Shown: positions 10,139-21,115, numbered from the stretch's first letter. The stretch is DNA of 64,000 bases from Mesocentrotus franciscanus (GCA_037976565.1 CP137667.1:27152423-27216422); one strand, 5' to 3'. Notes: a model not told the origin generated them from the sequence alone. Numbers and translations are program-made.

Positions 10139-10915
10139 GTTGTGGTGGTGAAAATGATGTTGATTGTGGTGGTGGTGGTGATGATGATGATGATGATGAT
10201 AATGATGGTGTCGTTGATTATGATGGCTGTGGTGGTAGTGGGTGTCGCAGTTTGAGTCGTAGTGATGATGGTGGTGATGATGGTAATGATGATGGTAATG
10301 TTGATAGAATGATAATGATGATGACTGCGGTGGTGATGATAAAGATGACAAGGATGATGATGATTATGGTGATTTTCGTGATGATTATGATGTTTATGAT
10401 GATTGATGATGGTGGTGATAATGACTAAAAACATGATAACAGAGATAATGGTGATGGTGATGTCGACGATTATAACGATGACGGTGTTTATGATGACGAT
10501 GATTATGATGGTGATGCTGATACCGATGGTAAAATTGATGGTGATGATGATAACGATGGTAATTTCCGTGATGAGTATGACGATGTGATGATAATTATGA
10601 ATATAAACATGTTGATAGAGATTATGAAAGTGATGATGATATTGATGGTAATGGTGAGGCTGGTAATGAATATAATGATGGTAAGGGGGAAGAAAGGGAT
10701 GGTGATGATGAAGGTGATGATGATTGTCGTGATGATTATAATGTTGATGAAGATGATAGTAACGATGATGATAGGAATGATGATGGAGATGCCGGTAATT
10801 AAGGAGAGGAAGATGATGGCGATGCTGGTTGTGAGGGGAAAATGTGGAAGGTGATGATGATGGTTATGACGATGGTGATATTGCCAAGGAGGAAGATGTT
10901 TGTGGTGATGATAAC
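10139..10915 (+). repeat. Degenerate GAT/GGT trinucleotide region
   Basis: About 780 bp of imperfect GATGAT/GGTGAT repeats with strict 3-nt periodicity. The periodicity keeps several frames open on both strands (poly-His/Ile on minus, Met/Val-rich on plus), but composition shows simple-sequence DNA, not protein-coding sequence. Confidence 0.85.
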
Positions 10916-11214
10916 AATGTTGTTGATACTTTTCGCAATGTTTCTTGTTGGCCTTAGAGAGACGAATTTTGATTTGTTTAAATGATTTCATTCTAAATGA
11001 TATAGATAATGCGGGTAACATGCAAAGAATTGCTGGTAGTAACAAATAGATAACACACCTATAAAGCCGGTATTCATGGGTAGTCACCAGCATTGAAATG
11101 GTCATTGAACATGAATAAAGTGGAATAGGCAACAAAGTGAAAAGGAAGAATTAAGTGAGGAGAAAGTGTTTGAATTAAGTAAGAGAGAGTGTGTGTGTGT
11201 GTAAGAGAGAGAGT

Positions 11215-12902
11215 GTGTGTGTAAGAGAATTACGTTTTTGCTTCACTAGTGGTTCCAAAGTGGGTCATATCGGAAATACAGAAAATATGTTTTGAATTTA
11301 TATGGAATGGGAAAGATCGAATTAAGAGATTAATATTGTATCAAGGTTATAATGAAGGAGGGTTACGAATGACTAATTTTGAATCGTTTGTAAAAACCCA
11401 ACGGGTAATGTGGGTGAAAAGACTATTGTACGGAGAAAAATCTATGAGATGGAAGCTATACTTTGATTTCTGCTTCAAGATGGTAGGGGGTAGATTTATT
11501 TTTTTGTGTAACTATGATTCCAGGTTATTAAGTCTCAAAGTACCTAAATTCTATTTAGAAATGATCAAAGCATGGGAAGAGTTAGAAGGTTGTAGGAATT
11601 TTGAAGAAAAGAATAATCCAATTATTTTTAACAATAAAGATTTCTTATTGGGAAAGAAAACGATTTTTGATGAGGAGTTGTTTACACGCAATATAATTTC
11701 AATTCAAGATATTTTTGCTGAGAATGGTATGCGGGCAATATCTCATTTTCAACATTTGGGGCTAAAAGGAAACAAAATTGTTGATGTATGGAATATTGGG
11801 GAGCTATTTTGAGAAGCGGAAAAAGGATAACTGGAGTTTAGTGGATGTAAAAGAGTATGATATTTTAATGCAGTTTAACAGTACTGTGAAGCTCCTCAGA
11901 GATGTATTATCGAGGAAGGTTTATGAATATTTTATAGAGAAGTTACAAAATTTATTTGTTTTGAAGATTCATGATGGACGGAAATTTTCAGATTTTTCAA
12001 ATGAGGTATGTAGGGAGATATTTAGTAGGCCCAGGAAATGTACTCTTGTTAACAGACTAAGAGAAATTCAGTATAAACTGCTTCATGGAGCAATATATAC
12101 TAGAGAACACTTAGTCAGATTCGGCTTTGTTGTAGATAACTTGTGCTCACTTTGTAAGCAAAAGATTAAAACATATTTACACTTGTTCTGGGAGTGTGCA
12201 CAGGTTCAAAGGTTATGGCAGAATGTAATAGCTAAGTTTGAGCTAAGGAAATTAAGGTCTATCGACTGGATAGATATTCATTTAGGGTTGTCCGGTAATT
12301 CCCCACGAATAAAGATATTTAATACAATTATTTTTGCAATGAAATATTGGATATATAGATGCAGGGGTAAGTCCGTAATATTGTCTTTGGGGGAGTTTCA
12401 AAAGAACTGTTGGAATTTAGGGAAGAAGAAAAGAATATTGCAGGGAGGGCAGGCAAATTGGCCTTACATTTACAGAAGTGGGAACAAGTGAAGTTTTCAT
12501 GAACTTTTAACACTGGGCTATTGTGGCTATTGTAGCCTCGTTTAAATCATTTCTTGTTAATTTTTTGTTGTTGTTTTGTTTGTAAATAGATGTTTCTGTT
12601 TTTCTGTCGCTCCGATTTGGGGTACTCTGAGGGGGCTAGGAACAGTGTGTGTATATGGGTGGAAGTATGGTCGGATGGTGTGTGTGTGTCGCATGGTGGG
12701 GAGGGTGGGGGTTAGTAGTGTGTTTGGTTGGATGGGGTCATTTGTTTTATGTTACAATTGATTTCATTTTTGTTTTCATCAATCGTACAATCTATGTTAT
12801 GAAAATGTTTTGAAATTAGTTAAGAAAAAACAATTGTATTTTATTTCTAAGAGTGATTTGTATTGTTTGGAATCAATAAAAAAAACTATTGAAAAAAAAA
12901 AA
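11215..12902 (+). mobile_element. 5'-truncated L1/Tx1-type LINE with poly(A) tail
   Basis: The 3' part of a non-LTR retrotransposon. It contains the post-RT region of ORF2, a 3'UTR of about 400 bp, AATCAATAAAAAAAC near 12868 as a polyadenylation signal, and an A-run ending about 12902. The 5' flank (11175-11235) and the 3' flank (from 12903) both contain GTAAGAGAGAGAG, which could be the target-site duplication, although the sequence is low-complexity. Endonuclease and reverse-transcriptase domains are absent by truncation. Confidence 0.85.
11237..12491 (+). pseudogene. LINE ORF2 C-terminal remnant with one frameshift
   Basis: Two overlapping frames (to TGA at 11810-11812, then from about 11778 to 12491) join into one ORF2 tail by a single frameshift near 11780-11810. 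The peptide begins VPKWVISEIQKICFEFIWNG, the typical L1-clade thumb/connection segment after RT. Near 12140-12205 it has the cysteine-histidine motif C-x2-C-x8-H-x4-C (LCSLCKQ...HLFWEC), matching the zf-RVT zinc-binding domain of LINE ORF2 proteins, followed by a Trp-rich tail. The same peptide family occurs in the decayed copy at 18999-21115. This copy is younger: one frameshift against several stops. It has no host function that I can infer. Confidence 0.8.
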
Positions 12903-12962
12903 GTAAGAGAGAGAGGGAGAGAGGGAGAGAGAAGGGGTGGGAGGGAGAGGGAAGACGGAAGG
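12903..12962 (+). repeat. GA-rich microsatellite at LINE 3' end
   Basis: AGAGAGGGAGAG-type repeat directly after the LINE poly(A). Its first 13 bases equal sequence at 11201-11213. Confidence 0.8.
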
Positions 12963-12978
12963 GATATTCATTTGAGTG

Positions 12979-13030
12979 TTTGGAGCCAGAAGGGCGTCAA
13001 CTCGTATTCAGATTTAACGCCCTTCTGGCA
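12979..13030 (+). repeat. Hairpin element H, copy 1
   Basis: GCCAGAAGGGCGT and ACGCCCTTCTGGC form a 13-bp stem with an internal loop. A related arrangement (GGAGCCTGAAGGGC ... GCCATTCTTGCTCC) occurs at 25640-25735. Confidence 0.5.
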
Positions 13031-13518
13031 CGAAACATAATATGAGAGAATGGAAAGGAGTGGACTGGCTCCATGCTACTCTTTCCTTTATAGCCAATTT
13101 AAAAGACCATGCACAATGATGTTAGAGTTTGGGGAAAGGAAAACAGTCGAGAATTGTAATTGCAAATCATCGAGCGGGAGTCGTCACCATGGAACAAACA
13201 ATTTTATGTATCTTGCAACAGCACGGATGCCACGGTGTTTGTTTTTAAAACCCAACCTTTGTCTCGCATATTCTTTATAGGAATTCACATGCAGAGGAGG
13301 ATAAAATTCTCATATTGGCCATGTTTGCTCCCAAACACACGTATCCACGGATGACGATGCCGTTGTCATGGTAACAAGTAGCAGGTGATGATGGAAATGG
13401 AGAATCTCGTGTTCATGCGTTGGCACTCGAAGATTGATGCATTTCCTTAATCAGTTTACAAAAGAATAATGCTTCGTCGGTTTTATATTCATCAGAAATT
13501 AACGCTCTGGGATATTCA

Positions 13519-13909
13519 TTAAGAGGAGCAGTCCACCCTGATATTAAGTTGGTTTTGATAGAAGCAGAACAATGAGAGGAACAGGTCAGTAAAAATATGA
13601 GCACAATCCGATTAAAAATAAGAAAGTTATGAATGTTTGAAGTTGCGATCAATCAAACACAAATTGATAGCGCCGGAAAGAATCTCGCAAGCTCCCAGGC
13701 CTCCCATTGGCTATGAATTTGTCATGTTCTATTAAGAAAACTTTCAATCATGCATCCACCCTTAATATAATGATTGCAAATATGTTTTTGTACAACCCTT
13801 TTTATGGGGAAAAAAAAATCAATTCTGTTATCAATAACGAATATATACAGAGCAAATTACAGGGGAACTCGCAAGACAAACTTAAAATCAGGATAGACTT
13901 CCCCTTTAA
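13519..13909 (+). mobile_element. MITE family V (TTAA-flanked)
   Basis: A 391-bp element with inverted ends: left TTAAGAGGAGCAGTCCACCC continuing TGATATTAAGTT; right AACTTAAAATCAGGATAGAC continuing TTCCCCTTTAA. TTAA at both ends matches families X, Z and W. No transposase frame. One copy in the window. Confidence 0.8.
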
Positions 13910-14441
13910 AAAATTTAGCTCATTTGATCACAAAGGCATTTCTTCTATCTCTCTCTTTCTCGCTCCCTCTCATATTTTCTCTTGCACATATTGTATTTAC
14001 TTATTTATTCATTTATTAATTTAATTAATTAATTAATCTATTTATATATATTTATATATGTTATTTGATTATTTATTCTATTATCCGTTTATTCATTCAT
14101 TAACTTATTCATCATTTATTTACTTATTTAATTATTTATGCATCTAAGGATTTACCAATAATATTTATAATATATATTCTTCCCTTGCCTATAGAGATTC
14201 CGTGAAAGTTGGTGGTAATGTTTCTATTTTATAAAGTTGTTCATAAAACTTGCAGCTGGTCACATTAACTAAGTCGGGTGAATATCATCAATGCCATATA
14301 TTCTTGTAGAAATAGTAATGTTTGTACCCTACGACCGAGCATTGCTTGAACATTGATGCGCGCTAGTCGGCTTATTTAAAGCATTTTAGGGGTTATACTT
14401 AAAGTATGAATTGCAGTAAAATCTTTAATCAATTCTTTTAG
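13910..14441. other. AT-rich spacer
   Basis: Contains degenerate ATTT/ATTA tetramer repeats (about 13990-14140). No gene signal up to the candidate exon at 14442. Confidence 0.5.
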
Positions 14442-14537
14442 GACCTTTATCTGGAGTGATCACTAGCTGTCATGAAGGTTTCGTGTTCCACAGTTCAAAC
14501 AGCCGTTTCGAAGGCAGTATCAACATCATCGATTGGT
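14442..14537 (+). CDS. Candidate internal coding exon, phase 1-1, unknown protein
   Basis: Acceptor aattcttttag ends at 14441 and the consensus donor GTAAGT starts at 14538. Between them is a 96-nt open exon reading, after two bases of a split codon, PLSGVITSCHEGFVFHSSNS and then RFEGSINIIDW, with one base left over. A symmetric phase 1-1 exon of this size is typical of modular extracellular proteins, but I recognise no domain and see only one cysteine. No partner exon is obvious nearby, so this may be one exon of a large-intron gene, a dead exon, or chance. The downstream continuation of the frame past the donor looks intronic. Confidence 0.35.
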
Positions 14538-15534
14538 GTAAGTGTTTTACGTTTACATGGATAGGAAAAAGCATGGGTTTTATCAATCAGGGCTTTTTTG
14601 ACATATTTTCATCTTTCTATCATCAGCCTACTTATGATCGTGTAATTTCTTCTCTCTTCTTTCTTTTTTGCTTAGTTATTAAAAATGGGAACTACGTGTC
14701 TTATTAGACACATTAAAAACCCATAAAGTGGCGAATGGGGGTACCCACCCCCTCCGCATAACACATTAAAAATATCAATTTAAAGTATGAAAGGAACGAG
14801 CTCGTCAGATAATTTATCTTTAAGAAGGCCACCAAAAATCGGATGATTTCTTTTTTTCTGGGTCGGTACCCGCTCCCCCTCACCTCTATATGAAAACAAT
14901 ACTTTCCTTAAATCAGGCTCATTTTTTTATTGAAACAGAAAGGCATACCAAAAATCAGATGATTTTTTCCCCTAGAGAATTCTAAGACTCTACAGCCCCA
15001 CCCCCACCGTCCCTTCACGCCCCCCGTCCCTTCACTCCCCCCGTCTCCCCAATCTGGACCCGCCAATGCACTACCTCCATATAGTGTGCACACGTTTTCA
15101 AAGCAAATTTGTCGGCCGGGGCGTCTCATTTCCTTCTATGTTTGATCATAATCCAAACGCGACGACACATCGACAGAATGCTGATAGGCGCTGCAGAGGA
15201 TGCTACTGTGACATTTAAGTGGAGGGGGCGAGTGGTTTCAGTAATTACAAAGCATTTTCCTTTTGAGCAAGATCGCATAAAAATGGTTTTGACGACAAAC
15301 ATAGCATGCTGTTCGAAAGTTCGTGACTTTTCTTTCCTGTAGCAGCTCTTTTCAGAACTCTTGCCGAAAAATCTTAGACTTTACCTACATGGTGATTCCA
15401 TAAACTTTCCTTTATTTTAGCTGTTCCCCTAGGCAAATCTACAAAACTCATCTGAACATCGCATAACTTGTCAACACATCGTCATAATGATTACGGAACA
15501 GTGAAAGATGTTCTTGACTCTTACGTCGGTGTAT
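14538..15534. other. Intergenic stretch with a short internal duplication
   Basis: No gene recognised. ACCAAAAATCGGATGATTTC near 14832 recurs as ACCAAAAATCAGATGATTTT near 14947, suggesting a diverged tandem duplication of about 115 bp. A C-rich tract lies at 14994-15050. Confidence 0.5.
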
Positions 15535-15736
15535 AAAGCGAGTTTGCTTAGTTAACAAAGCGCCTGCCTATTGAGCAAGAGATGATTGGTTCATATCCAG
15601 TTTAGACATGCGATTTTGTGATGCCACATTGGTGTTTGAAAACGTGCTCACCTCCTGTTCAAGAAACCCAGGGGAAAACGGTACAAATTGCTCGTCCCTC
15701 AGATAGGACGCAGAATAGATGTGCCATGTGTAGTGG
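15535..15736 (+). mobile_element. tRNA-derived SINE, copy 1 of tandem pair
   Basis: A tRNA-like head (TGCTTAGTTAACAAAGCG as degenerate A box, GATTGGTTCATATCCAG as B box) is followed by a body, CACATTGGTGTTTG...CTCCTGTTCAAGAAACCCAG and TTGCTCGTCCCTCAGATAGG. The next copy has the same order of words, so this is a SINE and not a functional tRNA. Confidence 0.65.
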
Positions 15737-16145
15737 AGGAGGCGCGTTGGCTCAGTTGGCAAAACGACTTCCTTTGAACAAAATATCGTGGGGCCGAATC
15801 CAGTTATTAAAACATTTGACTCTCAGTTCTCGCAGTAGTGTGGTGTGAACGAGCTTATCCCCTGTTCCAAAAACGAAAGGAGAAAAGAAAGGTGAGAACC
15901 GTTCGTCACTCACATCATCCACACAGGACACAACATCAGGGATGGACGAATGCACACTTTCTATTTATCAGGAACCCACTCTCAAGGACACATCACAAGG
16001 ACAATCATTGTGATATTAGGGAGTAGTGGTACACCTGCACATCCGAACACGTCCAAGGCAGCTAGGGGATACTTGATGGTCCAACAGCGGGTGACATCGG
16101 AATAGTACTCGCGGTATGCTGCACGTTAAACCCATCTTCCTTTTA
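15737..16145 (+). mobile_element. tRNA-derived SINE, copy 2 of tandem pair
   Basis: Begins GGCGCGTTGGCTCAGTTGGC (A box) with GTGGGGCCGAATCCAGT as B box about 35 nt on, then a body parallel to copy 1 (GTGTGGTGTGAACG, CCCCTGTTCCAAAAACG, CGTTCGTCACTCACATCATCC). The 3' part with GTATGCTGCACGTTAAACCC looks like a SINE tail. Orientation is the same as copy 1. Confidence 0.65.
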
Positions 16146-16704
16146 TTTCTGGAGATAAAGTTCACCTGACGTAATTGAACTAGACCGATGAGGCCTTTCA
16201 ACTTATTAGATGGATTCCGAATACTGGAGAAGAATTTGTTTTTGAAAATCGGCAAATCTTTGCCTCACTCTTTGACGTGTTGTTGTCTAGGTAATAAATC
16301 CCAGAATTGTCGACCGCAAAGTGTAGAGTTCAAAGCCTTATGTTAACCTATATTTTCTATGTTCACCAGTCTAAGTTGAGGTAAACGTAATAAATGGAAA
16401 CCTGACGGGATATTATTATTCATCTGGCTGATAGCGATTGACGGAGCTAAAGTCGAGGTAAACAAAAAATTATAATAATAATTAAAAGCATAGAAGCGCA
16501 CAAAGACTGCAATCTTAGTGTGGTGAAAATGCGCTATTCAAGAACGGAATAAATAATTGATAACGGCATTCAATTGCTCTACTACCTGATATCGAGGAAG
16601 AAACATAACATTAACCTTGTTACACTGCTGTTGATATTCACATTACCATCTTAAAGGTGAGTTTCGCTGCACATTATCCGTTAATTTCACTTTTAAACAT
16701 CACT

Positions 16705-17727
16705 ATGGCTGAGGCTTCTATGACTGCTACCAATAATTTTTTGTCGACGGTTCCTCCCGGATTCTTCTACTCCTACTCAGTCAAGAATGTCATGATAAGC
16801 GTGTTCATGATCGCATGCACCATCGTTACCGCGGTCGTCACCCATATCATCCTCAGACGCTGTCAGCAGAACGACGACGATGACCGCTCCATTCGACTCT
16901 TCCAGTTCAACGCCTTCGCCAACATGATGGCCGGGTTGTCCATCTCGACGGTCTTCTTGATGTACGATCCTGCAGGAAACGCCCCTTATTCTGCCGTCGC
17001 GTGTCAGACCGGTAAAACGTTCATATACATCTTCAACTTTCAATCTAACGCCTTTGTGACCGCAATAACAGTCAACCGCTTTCTTCACGTGAAGTGGCCG
17101 CTGCAATATTATAGGATCGTGAGCTTTAAGAGGATGAATGTTGCAATATCAATGATCCTCGTTATCTCAACTGTGTATATCGTCTATCTTCCGCTTCCGA
17201 AATTCCCTTACGTCGAGGGTTTAAAGGCAAATTGTTTTACGTCCCTTTACCTTAAATCACACCAGCGAATCATAACACTCTTCTTGCTGGTGTTATGGTC
17301 AGTAAATCATATAATCATCTTAGGAACAAACGTTCTGCTCTTGAAAATTACGTTTGACGTCCGACGTTCTAGAAGCGTTGCAGCAGTAGCGGACACAAAT
17401 CAACCGCAATACACCACGTCGGGAAACGTCTCTCTGAAAATCTACCGCGGTACTAACCGCAGCTCCAAAAGTCGTCAACACCGCGGTGTTATTCTCGTGA
17501 TATCAATCAGCGTCATATATTTTGTGTCTTGTTTGCCTACCATCGTAGTCCTGTCTTTCATAGCAGCACAGTCGGTGTTCTTCTCACCTTACGTGTACGT
17601 TGGTGTCTTCCTGGTAGGAATCACGAGCAGTGTCGGGAACATCATCGCTTTCATTCTTTTCGATACCAAATTTCGACGCGTCATTTGCGTCATGTTTAGG
17701 AGAACCAGGCAGCAGATAGAAGTATAA
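16705..17727 (+). CDS. Single-exon rhodopsin-like (class A) GPCR, orphan
   Basis: An intact intronless 340-residue seven-transmembrane receptor for the plasma membrane. Approximate helices: TM1 28-50, TM2 69-87, TM3 103-125, TM4 142-162, TM5 187-212, TM6 262-286, TM7 295-319. Cys100 before TM3 and Cys177 in the second extracellular loop fit the class A disulfide. The DRY position reads NRF (124-126), TM6 has SCLP (275-278) in place of CWxP, and TM7 has GNIIAF in place of NPxxY, so it is a diverged receptor. The basic third loop (215-262) and a short Arg-rich tail fit G-protein contact. N-glycosylation sites are not obvious in the N-terminus. The start ATG has A at -3 and G at +4; the frame extends upstream only through non-ATG codons. 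The ligand cannot be inferred. Intronless class A receptors of this kind are greatly expanded in echinoderms. Confidence 0.85.
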   Translation: MAEASMTATNNFLSTVPPGFFYSYSVKNVMISVFMIACTIVTAVVTHIILRRCQQNDDDDRSIRLFQFNAFANMMAGLSISTVFLMYDPAGNAPYSAVACQTGKTFIYIFNFQSNAFVTAITVNRFLHVKWPLQYYRIVSFKRMNVAISMILVISTVYIVYLPLPKFPYVEGLKANCFTSLYLKSHQRIITLFLLVLWSVNHIIILGTNVLLLKITFDVRRSRSVAAVADTNQPQYTTSGNVSLKIYRGTNRSSKSRQHRGVILVISISVIYFVSCLPTIVVLSFIAAQSVFFSPYVYVGVFLVGITSSVGNIIAFILFDTKFRRVICVMFRRTRQQIEV

Positions 17728-17802
17728 ATTTCCATATGTAGTTTTGGTTATTTTAATGGCAAACAACTTTTTTCGTCACTTACTTGCTTTTGTTTTGAAT
17801 AT

Positions 17803-17808
17803 AATAAA
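17803..17808 (+). promoter_or_regulatory. Polyadenylation signal AATAAA for the GPCR
   Basis: AATAAA lies 76 nt after the GPCR stop codon, the usual distance for a short 3'UTR. Confidence 0.5.
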
Positions 17809-18339
17809 TAGCAAGGCTTATTACAAATTCGTCTGTTTAGAGCTACATGTAGAAGGGCGTTATCTCTCTGTTAAAGTGTATTTTTATTATCAAACAACAT
17901 GTACAAATTTTGGACCCAGAGTCACCATTCGAAGAATTTTGGTTGATTATTCCTAAATTCGTTTAAAACTGGCTCCAAAACGTATATTTATAATGGTGAG
18001 CAAAATTGATTTTTTTTTTTTTTTTTTTTTAATTTTTTAAAAATAAATTTCAAAAATTTGTTTTATTATTATTTTTATTATTATTTTTTTTATTTTTAGT
18101 TGTCCTTTTTCCGGAGTGCATTTATTTCTGAGTCCACTTTGCAAACGCTCTAGGCAATGGTTATTAAACGTTACGGTTACGGTTCTGTTTTTTGTTTCAT
18201 CTTCTTCCTCTTTTTGTGTCTTTTTTTATTTTATCATCTTCCAATTCTACAACTACTTTCTTTTTCATTGTGTTTCATTGTGACAATTCCGATGTCCAAA
18301 ATGCTGTTGATGAATATATAGCAATATCACACATGATTT
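17809..18339. other. AT-rich spacer with poly-T
   Basis: Contains a T-run at about 18009-18030 and ATT-rich sequence to 18100. No gene seen. Confidence 0.5.
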
Positions 18340-18584
18340 TTAAAGGCAGCGTGCCATACTGACCCAGCTGTATACATTTACGTATAGTGCCATCTGCTGC
18401 TCACAATGTCTCGATGTGTCGACAGCCATAATCCACAATGCATAACAAACTGCTTGACGCCCGTGTGATGGTGCTCGGGTACAGGAACCGGAACATAGCT
18501 CTATGTACGCCATCACCGAAGGGTGTCACAATTGAAAATATAAACAGCATTGGTAGCGATGTCGGTAAAATACCCTTCCTTTAA
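18340..18584 (+). mobile_element. Possible MITE family U (TTAA-flanked)
   Basis: Starts TTAAAGGCAGCGTGCCATAC and ends GTAAAATACCCTTCCTTTAA. The ends are imperfect inverted repeats (roughly two thirds identity over 27 bp by eye) with TTAA at both sides. The right TTAA is shared with MITE X copy 3. Single copy here, so it is a weaker call than X, Z, W and V. Confidence 0.4.
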
Positions 18585-18998
18585 AGATACTATGTCCCTT
18601 TTGCAGCCAACATCGAATTCTGTAGAACTTTGCAGCAATTATGAATAAGTCATGTATGTCCTATATCTGTGAAATGTTAACATTAGCAGTGTCCTAGTAT
18701 TCAAATTATGCAAGGAAACCCGTTTACCTTCTAGACCTCACTGTCAGACACTATTGAGTGACTGACTGACATCTTTTTTTCTTTGGTAATAACATACATA
18801 AAATGAGCTGTTACAGGTACATGAGCATTTGTCTACATCAATAACCCACTACTTGTAATGGCCAGAATTAAACTGATTGAATCTTTGTGCAGCACAAAAC
18901 GTACGACCATTCGGTAAAAGGGTCTGAAAATCAGACTATTACTTAGGTGATTGCAATCACTTAAGTCGATTCGACAACTAATGGTCGTTATTTCCCCA
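18581..18998 (-). mobile_element. MITE family X, copy 3, truncated by LINE
   Basis: Reverse-orientation copy starting TTAAAGATACTATGTCCC and following X copy 2 backwards until the word matching CGTTATTTTCCCACTT, where it switches to LINE sequence at about 18998. The remaining outer end of X is not present on the far side of the LINE. Confidence 0.85.
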
Positions 18999-21111
18999 CT
19001 AAACGTAGACTACAAAATTCTTTCAAAGGTCCAAACGAATCAAGGAGGTTTAAAACGAAATCATTTCAATAGACCAAGTAGGATATTTAAAAATAGGAAT
19101 ATAGGAGAAGCAATAAGAATAATCGATATTATTTTTCATACCTCACAACAAAATAGTTCAGGTTATCTTCTAGCCATCGATTTTGAAAAAACTTTTGATT
19201 CGGTTTCTCATACTTTTTTAGATAAAGTTTTAAAGGCTTTTGGATTTGGACCAATATTTTGTAAACGGGTTAACATTTTAAATACCAATGCTCAGAGCTG
19301 TGTTTTAAATGAAAATATGTCAACCAGTTATTTTAAAATTGAAAAAGGAGTAAGAAAAGGAGACCCACTATCGCCATATCTATTCCTTTTGTGCATTGAA
19401 ACTTTAGCCCACTGTATTCGTAAAGATAGAGCAATAAACGGTATTGAATTTGGTACTAAAAGTGTCAAACAAATATTATACGCTGATGATATTACAATGT
19501 TTGTACAAGACGTAACATCGATATCAGTGCAGATTAAATGACATTTTCAATAGTTTTTATAAAGCCTCTGGACTTAAGGTAAACAAAGAAAAAAAACGTA
19601 TATCTTGCCTTTAGGTTCATCTGCAAAAATTGATTGTCAACTCCCATTGGGAAAGAAGACAGACTTTGTACAAATATTAGGTATATTTTTTCCTTAGACG
19701 TCAAAATAAAGGAAAGCATGAATTATAAGGAAATGCTCAGTAAGATTAAACAACTTTTAAACTGGTGGAAACAACGTGATCTAACCTTAATGGGGAAAAT
19801 TCATTTACTAAATTGAACTATGTTTGTTCCGGAATGGGTGTTTCAAGAAGTTGAAGAAGCCTGTTTTAACTTTTTATGGAAAGGAAGGGATAAAATAAAA
19901 AGAATGACGATGTATCAAGAATATGACAAAGGGGGACTCAAAATGATGAATTTTAGGCTATTCGTGAAAGTACAAAGAGTCATGTGGATTAACAGACTTG
20001 TGACAGGGGATCAAGTATGAAATGGAAGCAATATTTTAGATTCCTAATGAGACCAATTGGAGGTCGTCTTATATTTTATAGCAATTATCACCCAGATTTC
20101 ATTAAGTTAGAATTACCTAAGTACTGTAAAGATATGTTCTCACTTTGGCTGGATATGGACAATTTTAGGGAAAAAGATGAGTATTACAAAGGTAACGAAG
20201 TTATTTTTAATAGCAAATATATTATGTATAATGGGACAACTTTCTTTGATGAGAACTTGTTTTTGAACAATATATATAAAATTCACCAAATCGTGGATAG
20301 TGATGGTAATTTGAAGCCAAAATAATATTTTGAAATTTCTGGTTTAAAAACAGAGGTTTTGTTAACGATACAACAAATATATTATACTATTCCTTGTAGT
20401 TGGATAAGAAGTATTGCATTAACGCATAGACCAAATGATATCGAATTAGTTCTTGAATTCTGCTTTTTCAAAAAAGATATATAATTTTTCGGATGTTACA
20501 TCAAAGATGATCTACAGATAAAGTATAAAACGTATTTCTAATGTATCCGTTTCATTTAAAAATCTGTTTTCAGACCACAATATGTCGATTCAGGAAATAG
20601 AGCAGATCCATCTCAGACCAAGGCAATCTACCCTAAATAGCCGACTCCGAGAGTTTCAATTCAAAGTATTGTACAATATAATTTACACAAATCATCACTT
20701 ATATCGTTTTCAGTTTACAAAAAGTAAAAACTGTTCATTTAGCGATAAAGATGAGGAAACTTCCGACATGTTTTCTTTGAATGTAAACAAATAAAATGTG
20801 CGTGGTATGAAAATCGGAACGCTTTAAATTTTCCAATACTAAAAAAACTGACATGGAAAGAAATACATTTGGGGATAAATCATACAAATAGAGGTCTTGA
20901 AAAATTAGTGAATCGTGTTATTCTGCTGATCAAGTTTATGATTTATCGCACTCGGGAAAAGAGAATTGCACCCTCTACGACAGATATAGAAAAGATGCTT
21001 TTAGAAAGTAAAGGTCAAGAACACAAATTGGCAATAGATCATAATATAGGAACCTATCATCGAGAGTGGGAAAATTTAAAAATTATAGTCTTTTTTAAGC
21101 TTCGATATTAA
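18993..21111 (+). pseudogene. LINE ORF2 remnant with reverse-transcriptase core, multiply broken
   Basis: The reverse-transcriptase palm is readable to about 19541: motif A region LLAIDFEKTFDSVSH, motif B GVRKGDPLSPYLF, and the catalytic YADD at 19479-19490. After that the frame is broken by stops and shifts near 19541, 19818, 20010, 20320 and 20790, with segments VPEWVFQEVEEACFNFLWKG (from 19823), GGRLIFYSNYHPDF (near 20057) and RPRQSTLNSRLREFQFKVL (near 20615) aligning to the copy at 11237-12491. The zinc motif seen in that copy has lost its second Cys here. The element cannot be mobile on its own. Confidence 0.8.
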
Positions 21112-21115
21112 ATTC
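18999..21115 (+). mobile_element. Decayed L1/Tx1-type LINE (RT to 3' end)
   Basis: A second, older copy of the same LINE group, opening abruptly in the first RT block (LNVDYKILSKV) and running through the RT, the connection region and the tail. The 3' end is unclear, since no long poly(A) is left; sequence resembling the element fades near 21115. It begins exactly where MITE X copy 3 stops. Confidence 0.8.

Noticed and set aside
10106..11135. Long open frames rich in His, Ile, Met or Thr on both strands
   Set aside because: They follow GAT/GGT trinucleotide periodicity; repeat composition explains the openness and there is no protein-like sequence. The part from about 10920 to 11135 is also unsupported by splice or start signals.
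16657..16704. Upstream extension of the GPCR frame
   Set aside because: It begins with GTG, contains no ATG, and GTGAGT there looks like a splice donor; the ATG at 16705 has a strong context.
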